From JBNARI01 sp049718765 (GTDB taxonomy: Bacteria > Bacillota > Sulfobacillia > DUMF01), in the NCBI GenBank assembly GCA_049718765.1, contig JBNARI010000006.1, forward strand, positions 1-64,000: a DNA stretch of 64,000 bases, in the 5' to 3' direction. The position numbers were made by a program, and so were the translations under genes. This document shows, piece after piece, positions 17,300 to 24,818 of the stretch (position 1 is its first letter; each line of letters opens with the position of its first letter). The notes under the pieces are model-generated. The model did not search any database. It had not been told where the DNA came from and saw nothing but the letters and a program-made list of their open reading frames with translations.

Positions 17300-18474
17300 G
17301 CCCTTTTGCCGTATGCGATTGCACACCGCAACGCACCTACTTTCCTGTTTTCGCCAATCACCACAGCGCCCACGAGCCTGCCATCCTTGAACACCAGCTT
17401 CTGATAGAACCTCTTCTTTCTGTCCAGCCTGGTCTGCTCTTCAAGCCCTTGCGCCTTGGCATCTTTAATCTTGGTGAGTCCCATGGTGAACACTGTGAGG
17501 CCATCTAGGGAAAGGGCGTTCATTGGCATGCTTTCCATGTAGCTGACTTTTTCGCCCACAATATTGTGGCCAGCCACCTTGCCCTGGTATATTGCGTTGT
17601 ACCACAGGGCGTTGACCCTGGGGGCCCCAGCGCTCACGTCCCACGCCTCTGCCACGTCACCTGCAGCAAATATGTCTGGTACGCCTGTGGCCATGTGATC
17701 GTCCACGAGAATGCCCCGGTTGCATGGCACTCCCGCCTCCTTTGCCAGCTCAATGTTGGGCACCACGCCCTTCGCCACCACAACCAGCTTGCAGTCAAGT
17801 ACTTTTCCCGACTTGAGCCTGAGGGAGTCAACCCGGCCCTCGCCGAAGAACTCAGTCACGTCCTCGCCAAGTAGCACCTCCACCCCGTTCCCTTCCAGGT
17901 GATCAAGCACTATTTGGGCGCCCACCTCGTCCAGCACCTGGGACAGCACCTGGTTGGAGGAAACTACCATGCATACCGAAAGGCCGCGCTGCCTTAAGGC
18001 TTCGGTGGCCTTGAGCCCCACCAAGCCCCCTCCGACCACCACCGCACACTTGAGCCCTTCCGACCAGCTCTTGATATTCACCGCGTCGTTGAGGGTGCGG
18101 AGGGTGAACACCCCAAGCAAACTGGAACCGGGAACGTCCAACTCTTGAGCCCTTGCGCCAGTAGCAAGCAACAGCTTGTCGTACTTCACCTCGGAGCCAT
18201 CCGAAAGGAGCACCGCCTTGCGGGTCACGTCCACTGCCTCTGCCTTGGTGCAAAGCAGCTGCCGAGCCCCGTACTGCTGGCACACGTCTTCCCCATCAAT
18301 GAAAAGGTCCCCGAGGGATACCTTACCCCCGATGAGGTGTGAGGTTAGAACCCTCGAGTAGAAAGGATGCGGTTCGTCGGACACCACAGTGATTTCGCCT
18401 TCGGGGTCTCGGCTTCTGATTACCTTGAGAGCGCTCATGCCTGCAGCGCCGTTGCCAATGATCACGTATTTCAC
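17263..18474 (-). CDS. FAD/NAD(P)-dependent pyridine nucleotide-disulphide-type oxidoreductase
   Basis: This flavoprotein of about 403 residues belongs to the rubredoxin reductase / NirB N-domain / NADH oxidase group. The FAD motif (IIGNGAAGMSALK, residues 5-17), the NAD(P) motif (VVVGGGLVGLKATEAL, about 145-160) and the second FAD contact (DIFAAGDVAE) are clear. No redox-active CxxC is visible in the active-site helix, so it is unlikely to be a thiol reductase; the donor/acceptor pair is open. The GTG start has GGGGAGGGTGG upstream. It lies downstream of the acetate-kinase-like gene on the same strand, 80 bases away. Confidence 0.88.
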   Translation of the reverse strand: MKYVIIGNGAAGMSALKVIRSRDPEGEITVVSDEPHPFYSRVLTSHLIGGKVSLGDLFIDGEDVCQQYGARQLLCTKAEAVDVTRKAVLLSDGSEVKYDKLLLATGARAQELDVPGSSLLGVFTLRTLNDAVNIKSWSEGLKCAVVVGGGLVGLKATEALRQRGLSVCMVVSSNQVLSQVLDEVGAQIVLDHLEGNGVEVLLGEDVTEFFGEGRVDSLRLKSGKVLDCKLVVVAKGVVPNIELAKEAGVPCNRGILVDDHMATGVPDIFAAGDVAEAWDVSAGAPRVNALWYNAIYQGKVAGHNIVGEKVSYMESMPMNALSLDGLTVFTMGLTKIKDAKAQGLEEQTRLDRKKRFYQKLVFKDGRLVGAVVIGENRKVGALRCAIAYGKRAHRFSALFNPAA

Positions 18475-18553
18475 TGTTCCACCCTCCCCAATGCGGGTTC
18501 TTCACCTCACCAAAGGCCTCATCAGAGCAGCCTTCACCTATCGAAACGCGTTG

Positions 18554-19750
18554 TCATGAAGCTGCCAAAGAGGACACCAGTTTGGCAGTTTCCCGGGCAA
18601 CTATGAGCTCTTCGTTAGTTGGGATAACCCACACTCTCACCTTGGAGTCGTCCGCGGAAATTAGCCTTTCCGCTGGGCCAGAAGCGTTGCGGTTCGGGTC
18701 AAGCTTGACTCCCATAAACTCCAGGCCTGAAAGGATCTTGGCCCTGAGGTTAACCGCGTTTTCCCCTATGCCTCCGGCAAACGCAATAACGTCCACGCCG
18801 CCCAACGCAGCAGAGTAGGCTCCAATGTACTTCTTCACCGAGTAGCAGTACATATCCAGGGCCAGCTGCGCTCTATTGTTGCCCTTTGCTGCTTCCATCT
18901 CTATGTCCCTCATGTCGGAGCCCACACCTGAGATGCCGGCAAGTCCACTTTTCTTGGTGAGGGCTGTGGCCACCTCTTCAAGGCTCATGCCCCATTCCTT
19001 CATCATGTAGAGGGGCACGAAGCAGTCCACGTCCCCTGCACGAGTGGCCTGGGGCAACCCTGCTTGCAGGGAAAAGCCCAAAGAGGTATCCATGCTCTTG
19101 CCATCTTTGACTGCACACAGGGACGAGCTTCCACCTAAGTGACAGCTGATCAGCTTGAACTGCTGAGTGCCGAGGAGCTGGGCGATGCGCTGGGACACAT
19201 AGCGGTGGGAAGCACCGTGGAAGCCATAGCGCCGGATGCCGTACTTCTCGTACCACTCATAGGGCACCGAGTACATGTAAGCGTATTCGGGCATGGTGGT
19301 GTGGAAGGAAGTCTCAAACACTCCAACCATGGGCTTGCCGGGCATGGCTTCCTGGAACATCCTTATTGCGCTAACGTATGGCGGGTTGTGCGCTGGAGCA
19401 ATGAAGTAGTACTCCTCCATGGCCTTCATCACTTTGTCGTCAAGGAGCAGGGTGCCAGTCACACCTTTCACGTGAACAGTTTTGAACCCCACCGCCGCAA
19501 TCTGGTCAAGGCTTTTCACCACGCCGTGCTCGGGATGAAGCAGCGAAGAAACCATGTGCTTAATGGCCGTAGCGTAGTCCGGTGCCGTGATCTCGCTCTT
19601 TTGCTCCACCCCCTTTGCCGAATAAACGTACGAAGACCTGGCGCCTCCAATCCTGTCAATCTTGCCGGATGCCAAAACCTTTTCCCCGTCCATGTCGAAC
19701 AGTTTGAATTTAAGCGAAGTGCTTCCAACGTTAGTGACCAGAATGAGCAA
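18554..19750 (-). CDS. Divergent acetate-kinase-family acyl kinase
   Basis: At 398 residues this has the full ASKHA fold of acetate/propionate/butyrate kinases: N7 in TNVGSTS, H121 in IAPAHNP, H178 in YGFHGASH, R237 in ATRAGD, and C-terminal NEELIVAR. Several positions strictly conserved in acetate kinase differ. The HRVVHGG region reads FKTVHVK, so the substrate-binding arginine is lysine (K90). The catalytic aspartate of FDTAFH is glutamate (E146 in FETSFH). HLGNG reads HLGGS. I therefore do not assign ackA. No phosphotransacetylase gene lies nearby. The TTG start is supported by GGGGGGA 8 bases upstream. It is divergent from cstA, which suggests a shared carboxylate theme. Confidence 0.8.
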   Translation of the reverse strand: MLILVTNVGSTSLKFKLFDMDGEKVLASGKIDRIGGARSSYVYSAKGVEQKSEITAPDYATAIKHMVSSLLHPEHGVVKSLDQIAAVGFKTVHVKGVTGTLLLDDKVMKAMEEYYFIAPAHNPPYVSAIRMFQEAMPGKPMVGVFETSFHTTMPEYAYMYSVPYEWYEKYGIRRYGFHGASHRYVSQRIAQLLGTQQFKLISCHLGGSSSLCAVKDGKSMDTSLGFSLQAGLPQATRAGDVDCFVPLYMMKEWGMSLEEVATALTKKSGLAGISGVGSDMRDIEMEAAKGNNRAQLALDMYCYSVKKYIGAYSAALGGVDVIAFAGGIGENAVNLRAKILSGLEFMGVKLDPNRNASGPAERLISADDSKVRVWVIPTNEELIVARETAKLVSSLAAS

Positions 19751-19818
19751 TTCTGCGATCCCCCCGTGATAGATTTCAATGTTATGATTTTCTATTCTTC
19801 AGGCCAAAACCCTCCTGG

Positions 19819-19854
19819 ACAGTTGCTTAGGTGGCAAACCTGTGGGTAACAGTT
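19819..19854. promoter_or_regulatory. Direct ACAGTT repeats in the kinase/cstA divergent region
   Basis: The 223-base gap 19751-19973 separates the acyl-kinase start (minus) from the cstA start (plus). It holds two ACAGTT copies (19819-19824 and 19849-19854), and ACCTGT at 19839-19844 and again about 19894. LytTR regulators bind direct repeats with a GTT core, so this is a possible LytR target. The 30-base spacing is longer than the usual two helical turns. I see no strong promoter hexamers. Confidence 0.25.
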
Positions 19855-19973
19855 TTTTGCGTTTCGCGGGCTCATTTTTGCATCATAGGAACAACCTGTT
19901 TCCCTGTGATTGATGCAACTTTAGAATTATTCTGGAGTACCGCCAACACTATGACCGTCAGGAGGTGTATGAG

Positions 19974-21599
19974 TTGTCCGTAACGCTGATAGTTTTCACG
20001 GGTGTCCTCATTTTCCTCATCGGCTATACGTACTACGGCAAGTACCTGGCTGAGAAAGTGTTGCGCCTGGACCCCAAGGCCAAGACCCCCGCTCAGGAGA
20101 TCAACGACGGAGTTGACTACGTTCCCACACACCCTGCCGTGCTCCTTGGCCACCACTTTGCGTCCATTGCAGGGGCTGGCCCAATCGTGGGTCCCATCAC
20201 GGCGGCTGTTTTCGGCTGGGTGCCAGTGGCTCTCTGGATCGTGCTGGGTTCAATGTTTGCAGGTGGCGTGCACGACTTCGTTTCATTGGTCACGTCAGTG
20301 AAACACGGTGGCAAGAGCATCGGCGAAGTGATCCGCAAGAACATTGGGGACCGGGGCCAACTGTACTTCCTCATCTTCACGTGGTTTGCCCTCATCCTGG
20401 TAATCGCAGCGTTCACCATCCTTGCAGTACAGGTGTTCGTTGCCATCCCCGCGGTGGCCACCACAGCAGTGTTGTTCATGGTCCTGGCTGTACTGTTTGG
20501 CCTTGCAGTGTACAAGTATAAGGCGCCTCTGGGCATTTCCACAGTGATTGGCGTGGCCCTGCTGTTTGGGTGTGTGTGGCTGGGCATCCAAATGCCCTGG
20601 AAGCTGCCTGCAACCACGTGGACCCTGATCATGCTGGTATACATCTTCATCGCTTCAGTTGCACCAGTCTGGATCCTGCTCCAGCCCAGGGATTACCTAA
20701 ACTCCTTCCTGTTGTACGCGTCCCTGATAGGGGCACTGGTCGGCCTCATAGTGGGCAACCCCAAGCTGGAGTACCCCGCATTCACGTCATTCAAGGTCGG
20801 TGCTGACACCTTATTCCCCATGCTGTTCGTGACGGTAGCCTGCGGCGCAATTTCAGGGTTCCACTGCCTAGTGTCTTCAGGCACCACCTCCAAGCAGCTG
20901 GCCAAGGAGTCAGATGCACGGATAGTGGGATACGGAGCCATGCTCATAGAAGGGGTGCTCGCGCTGGTGGCCCTGGCAACAGTGGCCATCCTCACCAAGG
21001 ACGGTTACGCCAAGGCGCTTAAGGACTACGGCGGGCCCACTGGTTTGTTTGCGGCTGGTGTGGGTAGGTTCATGAACTACTACGGTGTTCCCGTGGCCTT
21101 TGGCACAACTTTCGGAGCCCTCACGCTGAACGCCTTCGTGCTGACCACTTTGGATACTGCCACACGACTCACCAGGTACTGTTGGGAAGAGTTCTTCGCT
21201 ACAAGGGTCCCGGCCCTGGCCAACAGGTGGATAGGCACGGCCTCAGCTGTGGTCGTAGGTGGAGGACTTGCCCTCACTGGACAGTATACCAAGATTTGGC
21301 CCATATTCGGCTCATCTAACCAGCTATTGGCAGCACTGGCGCTCCTAGCGGGAACCGTGTGGCTGGCGCGCCTGGGGCGCAACTACAAGGTGACCCTTTA
21401 CCCAATGGTGTTCATGTTTGCGGTGACCCTTACAGCCCTTGCGCTCATCACTGTGAGGAACTTCGCTGCCGCAAATTATATCCTGGGCATCACTGGGTTG
21501 CTCCTGTTCATAATGGCAGTGTTCCTGGTCCTCGAAACGATTAGGGTATTGAGATCTGGCGCTTGGGCCGCCAAAACCCAAACCAAGACGAGCGCCTGA
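19974..21599 (+). CDS. cstA: CstA-family carbon starvation / pyruvate transporter
   Basis: This membrane protein has about 15 hydrophobic segments and typical CstA motifs: YTYYGKYLAEKVLRLD, the conserved GVDYVPTHPAVLLGHHFASIAGAGPIVGP stretch near residue 45-75, and GAISGFHCLVSSGTTSKQL mid-protein. Family members import peptides or pyruvate (E. coli BtsT and CstA). AGGAGG sits 8 bases before TTG 19974; a GTG at 19965 overlaps that site, so I prefer the TTG. In E. coli the LytS/LytTR pair BtsSR switches on the CstA-family carrier BtsT in response to pyruvate. The LytSR pair 2.7 kb upstream suggests the same logic here. Confidence 0.92.
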   Translation: MSVTLIVFTGVLIFLIGYTYYGKYLAEKVLRLDPKAKTPAQEINDGVDYVPTHPAVLLGHHFASIAGAGPIVGPITAAVFGWVPVALWIVLGSMFAGGVHDFVSLVTSVKHGGKSIGEVIRKNIGDRGQLYFLIFTWFALILVIAAFTILAVQVFVAIPAVATTAVLFMVLAVLFGLAVYKYKAPLGISTVIGVALLFGCVWLGIQMPWKLPATTWTLIMLVYIFIASVAPVWILLQPRDYLNSFLLYASLIGALVGLIVGNPKLEYPAFTSFKVGADTLFPMLFVTVACGAISGFHCLVSSGTTSKQLAKESDARIVGYGAMLIEGVLALVALATVAILTKDGYAKALKDYGGPTGLFAAGVGRFMNYYGVPVAFGTTFGALTLNAFVLTTLDTATRLTRYCWEEFFATRVPALANRWIGTASAVVVGGGLALTGQYTKIWPIFGSSNQLLAALALLAGTVWLARLGRNYKVTLYPMVFMFAVTLTALALITVRNFAAANYILGITGLLLFIMAVFLVLETIRVLRSGAWAAKTQTKTSA

Positions 21600-21617
21600 G
21601 AGGCATCCGGGTGGTCA

Positions 21618-21637
21618 GGGGCCCCCTCTGGGGCCCC
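21618..21637. terminator. Bidirectional hairpin between cstA and the phosphohexomutase gene
   Basis: GGGGCCCC, loop CTCT, GGGGCCCC forms a very stable 8-bp stem in the 58-base gap between two convergent genes. There is no clear U-run on either side, but position and stability suggest termination for both strands. Confidence 0.5.
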
Positions 21638-21657
21638 GCCCCTTTGCTGCATTCGTC

Positions 21658-23094
21658 TCACCACTTCACGGGAGAGAACACTCCTGAGTCCCTGAGCAGC
21701 CCTTCTACCTCGTGTTTGATTGCTGCAAGCCCTTCTTGGGATTCCGCTTCAGCCCGGAGCACCAGCACGGGCTGGGTGTTGGACGCCCTCACCAGGGCCC
21801 ATCCTCGGAATTCTGGGAAGTCCGCCCTCACTCCATCCACTTCTACTGTTTCCCGCTGGCCCCGAAGCACTTCCCTGATCCTTTCAATTACCTGGAACTT
21901 CACTCCATCGGGGCAGTCAACCCGCACTTCGGTAGTGGAGAAATACCTAGGCACGTCAGCCCAGAGCTCCGAGAGCTTCTTCCCAGAGTTGGCAACCAGG
22001 CGTATGAGGCGGGCCGAAGCGTAAATGGCGTCGTCGAAGCCGTAGTACTCGTCCGCGAAGAACATGTGTCCAGAAAGCTCCCCCGAAAAGACCGCTCCAG
22101 TCTCCCTCATCTTGGCTTTTATGAGTGAATGGCCTGCCTTCCACAACAGTGGCTTTCCCCCGAGTCTCTTGACCTCATCTATGAGGGCCTTAGAGCATTT
22201 GACTTCGATTATGGAAAGAGCCCCTGGGTGCTTGGGTAGGATTTCCCTCCAGAACAATATCATGAGCACGTCGCCAGCTAGTATTTCTCCCTTGTCGTCC
22301 ACGGCGCCAATCCTGTCCGCATCCCCATCGTAAGCCAGTCCCAGGTCAGCGCCGCATTCCAGCACCTTCGCCCTAAGGTCCCGCAAGTTATCTGGAATCA
22401 CCGGATCAGGGAAATGGTGTGGGAAGGATGGGTCGGACTCGCAGTAGAGGGGCACTACCTCACACCCTAGCTTTTGCAACAGTGCTGGCGCAACCAGGGA
22501 CGCAGTGCCGTTGCCGCAATCCACCACAACTTTGGGTCTACGGCCGCTCAGCTCAATGCGCCCGGTTATGTCCTCAAGGTACGGGGTTACCGCGTCCCTA
22601 TGGCTGACCGTGCCCTCACGGCCAGACTTCACGAATTCCCCTCGCTGGATTATTTCCTTGAGGCGCTGGATTTCGGCCCCGTACATTGTGCCTGGACCCT
22701 TTCCGAGCTTGAACCCGTTGAACTCAGGGGGGTTATGGCTACCGGTTATCTGAACCCCCGCTTCGATTCCAAAGTGTACCCTTGCAAAGTAGAACACAGG
22801 CGTCACCACAGTGCCTATGTCCACCACGTCACAACCAGCGGAAATGATGCCCTCGATGAGCCAGTCGTGGAGCTGCGGGGAGGACATCCGGTTATCCCTC
22901 CCCACGATCACCGTGGGATGCTGGGACATGCCCTCGCTGCCATAGGGCCAGCCCTCGTGAAGCAGCCACAGCTGGGGGGTTTGAATGAAGGTGCCATAGG
23001 CCCTGCCTATGTTTCGTACCACCTCCGGCGTGAGGTCCACTCCAAACACACCGCGTATGTCGTACTCCCTGAAGATGTGCGGATTCATCTCCAT
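21658..23094 (-). CDS. Phosphomannomutase/phosphoglucomutase
   Basis: This is an alpha-D-phosphohexomutase that interconverts hexose-6- and hexose-1-phosphates for cell-surface polysaccharide precursors. All four domain signatures are present: EYDIRGVFG at the N-terminus, the phosphoserine loop GSHNPPEFNG, the metal loop DGDADRIG, the sugar loop GELSGHMFF, and the C-terminal phosphate loop VRASNTQPVLVLR. Length is about 478 residues. ATG 23094 is favoured because AGGAGTG precedes it by 8 bases; GTG 23103 and ATG 23100 lie too close. It stands alone, convergent with cstA and divergent from the spore-protein gene. Confidence 0.92.
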   Translation of the reverse strand: MEMNPHIFREYDIRGVFGVDLTPEVVRNIGRAYGTFIQTPQLWLLHEGWPYGSEGMSQHPTVIVGRDNRMSSPQLHDWLIEGIISAGCDVVDIGTVVTPVFYFARVHFGIEAGVQITGSHNPPEFNGFKLGKGPGTMYGAEIQRLKEIIQRGEFVKSGREGTVSHRDAVTPYLEDITGRIELSGRRPKVVVDCGNGTASLVAPALLQKLGCEVVPLYCESDPSFPHHFPDPVIPDNLRDLRAKVLECGADLGLAYDGDADRIGAVDDKGEILAGDVLMILFWREILPKHPGALSIIEVKCSKALIDEVKRLGGKPLLWKAGHSLIKAKMRETGAVFSGELSGHMFFADEYYGFDDAIYASARLIRLVANSGKKLSELWADVPRYFSTTEVRVDCPDGVKFQVIERIREVLRGQRETVEVDGVRADFPEFRGWALVRASNTQPVLVLRAEAESQEGLAAIKHEVEGLLRDSGVFSPVKW

Positions 23095-23189
23095 TTTCAT
23101 CACTCCTGCATTTCCTGCTGGTTGTGGCTTACAATATACAGACTAATACAAATTGCCCCCAATTCAAACAATAGGTGAGGGGGATACAA

Positions 23190-23441
23190 ATGAGCCACAA
23201 GAAGGACAACGACTCTTTGAGGACCGAAAGGCAGCTTGACAAACTCAAGTGGGAAACCGCAAAGCAACTGGGACTCGACGACGACCTTTCAGACCCAGAT
23301 CAACTCACAGTTCGCGAAGCTGGCAAGATTGGTGGCAACATGGTGAGAAAGCTAGTAAAGCAAGGCGAAAGGGCAATTGCCGCGGAAGGAGATCGAATCG
23401 CTCAGGCCAACATAAACGACAGGCGCAACGAGGAACCGTAA
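23190..23441 (+). CDS. Alpha/beta-type small acid-soluble spore protein
   Basis: These 83 residues match the DNA-coating SASP family of dormant spores. Evidence is the first conserved block, LDKLKWETAKQLGL (residues 16-29), containing a germination-protease-type site around WETA, and the second, GKIGGNMVRKLVKQGE (about 45-60), the family's GxxGGxMV signature. The C-terminal 20 residues are charged. ATG 23190 follows GAGGGGG with a 6-base spacer. A hairpin follows the gene, so it is monocistronic. A SigG promoter is expected upstream; I see only a weak candidate. It is strong evidence that the organism forms endospores. Confidence 0.9.
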   Translation: MSHKKDNDSLRTERQLDKLKWETAKQLGLDDDLSDPDQLTVREAGKIGGNMVRKLVKQGERAIAAEGDRIAQANINDRRNEEP

Positions 23442-23448
23442 GCTACTA

Positions 23449-23476
23449 CGGGGAGCAAATGTTCCCTTGCTCCCCG
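23449..23476 (+). terminator. Hairpin after the spore-protein gene
   Basis: CGGGGAGCAA (23449-23458) pairs exactly with 23467-23476 across an 8-base loop, eight bases after the stop codon. The U-run is poor, so termination efficiency is uncertain, but the perfect 10-bp stem and position fit a terminator. Confidence 0.6.
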
Positions 23477-23543
23477 GCTGATGTATACTAGTGGGTGTCG
23501 GTCTCTCTCAATAAGATCCACAAAGAGATTGCGGTGATGGGCG

Positions 23544-24815
23544 TTGAGCACTATGCTGAAGCGTCACTGGAAAGTAACCGCAACCGTAATGTGTGCAGTT
23601 GCAGCCATGCTGTGGCTCTTCGCCAAGGAGGCCTTCACGTCTAGGAGCCAACAGAACCCCGCCCAGCCAAGCCCAGTGCCTGTAAGGTGCGCGCGCGCGA
23701 AGACTGGTACCGTTCAGAAAAGGGTGAGGTTGTTCGGCGTGCTAGCACCTTCCCAAACTGTGGCCGTGTCTCCCAAGACCGCGGGAAGGCTCGAGAAGGT
23801 ATTGGTTGAGGTGGGCTCCCAAGTTAAAAAGGGGAGCCTAGTCGCAGCTTTGGAGACCAAGGAAATCGAAGCACAGCTCCGTCAAGCCGAAGCTGCCCTC
23901 CAGGCGGCCCAGGCAAACCTTGCTCGCGCCCAGAAGGGAGCTTCCCCTGAAGAGCTCGCCCAGCTCGAAGCAGTCGTGGCCCAGGCCGATGCAACGCTAA
24001 GCGCAGCACGGTCCAGCTACTACCGCACCAAGGCGCTGTTCGAGGCCGGGGTGGTTTCCCGCCAGCAGTTCGAACAAGCCGAAACCCAAATGAAGGTAGC
24101 TGAGGCACAATACCAGCAAGCATACCAGCGGCTTGCCCAGGCCAAAGCGGGAGCCTCCCAAGAAACTCTCGACGCAGCCCAAGCCCAGGTCAAGCAGGCG
24201 GAAGCAGCACGCGATCTGGCTTCCATTGCCCTTTCCAATGCCCAGCTGAAAGCCCCGGTTTCTGGAACTGTGCTGGAAACCCATGGGGAGCCAGGTGAGC
24301 TTGTTGCAGCAGGCACGCCCATTGCCGTTCTAGCCTGCACAGACCCCCTGCTGCTTGACCTCAACGCACCTGAGCACCTTGCCCCGGTTCTAAAGCAAGA
24401 GGATCCGGTTGAGCTTAAAGTGGAGGCCGCCTCTGCTGACAGCCTTGGTGGCAAGGTGAAGTGGGTGAGCCCTGCTGCCAGCACCCAGTCCAGGCTGTTC
24501 AAGGTGAGGGTTGAAGTGCCAAACCCCACAGGCGCGCTACGCCCAGGAATGTTCGCAGAGGCTTGGCTGGTTGAATCAAGCAAGAGCGGCGTGGTAGTGC
24601 CCGAGGAAGCGCTCATGTACGCCCGCCAAAACTCCTCCCAAGCCACGGCGTTCATCGTGGATGGAGGAATTGCCAAGGCCAGGACAGTCTCAGTGCTCCT
24701 TTCCAACGGCAAACTGGCTGTGGTCTCGGGGATTTCAGAAGGGGAACTGCTGGTGCTGGCCGGGCAAACCTCCCTTGAGGACGGCACCCCTGTGGAGGTC
24801 ATCGAGGAGGAGTAA
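23544..24815 (+). CDS. RND efflux periplasmic adaptor (membrane fusion protein)
   Basis: This HlyD/AcrA-type adaptor links an RND pump to its outer duct. It has an N-terminal membrane anchor (about residues 9-27), a lipoyl half-motif (GRLEKVLVEVGSQVKKGSLVAALE, residues 80-103), a long alpha-hairpin rich in Ala/Gln/Glu (105-235), the second lipoyl half (LKAPVSGTVLETHGEPGELV), and beta-barrel and membrane-proximal domains. The start is probably TTG 23544 with a weak GGTGAT site; ATG 23553 is an alternative. The pump gene begins 3 bases after its stop, so the two form an operon. The hairpin is of moderate length, as in adaptors that reach a TolC-like coiled coil. Confidence 0.9.
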   Translation: MSTMLKRHWKVTATVMCAVAAMLWLFAKEAFTSRSQQNPAQPSPVPVRCARAKTGTVQKRVRLFGVLAPSQTVAVSPKTAGRLEKVLVEVGSQVKKGSLVAALETKEIEAQLRQAEAALQAAQANLARAQKGASPEELAQLEAVVAQADATLSAARSSYYRTKALFEAGVVSRQQFEQAETQMKVAEAQYQQAYQRLAQAKAGASQETLDAAQAQVKQAEAARDLASIALSNAQLKAPVSGTVLETHGEPGELVAAGTPIAVLACTDPLLLDLNAPEHLAPVLKQEDPVELKVEAASADSLGGKVKWVSPAASTQSRLFKVRVEVPNPTGALRPGMFAEAWLVESSKSGVVVPEEALMYARQNSSQATAFIVDGGIAKARTVSVLLSNGKLAVVSGISEGELLVLAGQTSLEDGTPVEVIEEE

Positions 24816-24818
24816 CCA

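Noticed and set aside
18554..19750. Plain annotation as acetate kinase (ackA)
   Set aside because: Several residues strictly conserved in acetate kinases differ and no phosphotransacetylase is nearby, so only the family is assigned.
21618..21637. GGGGCCCC repeats as a recombination or restriction-related site
   Set aside because: Position between two convergent stops explains it better as a terminator hairpin.
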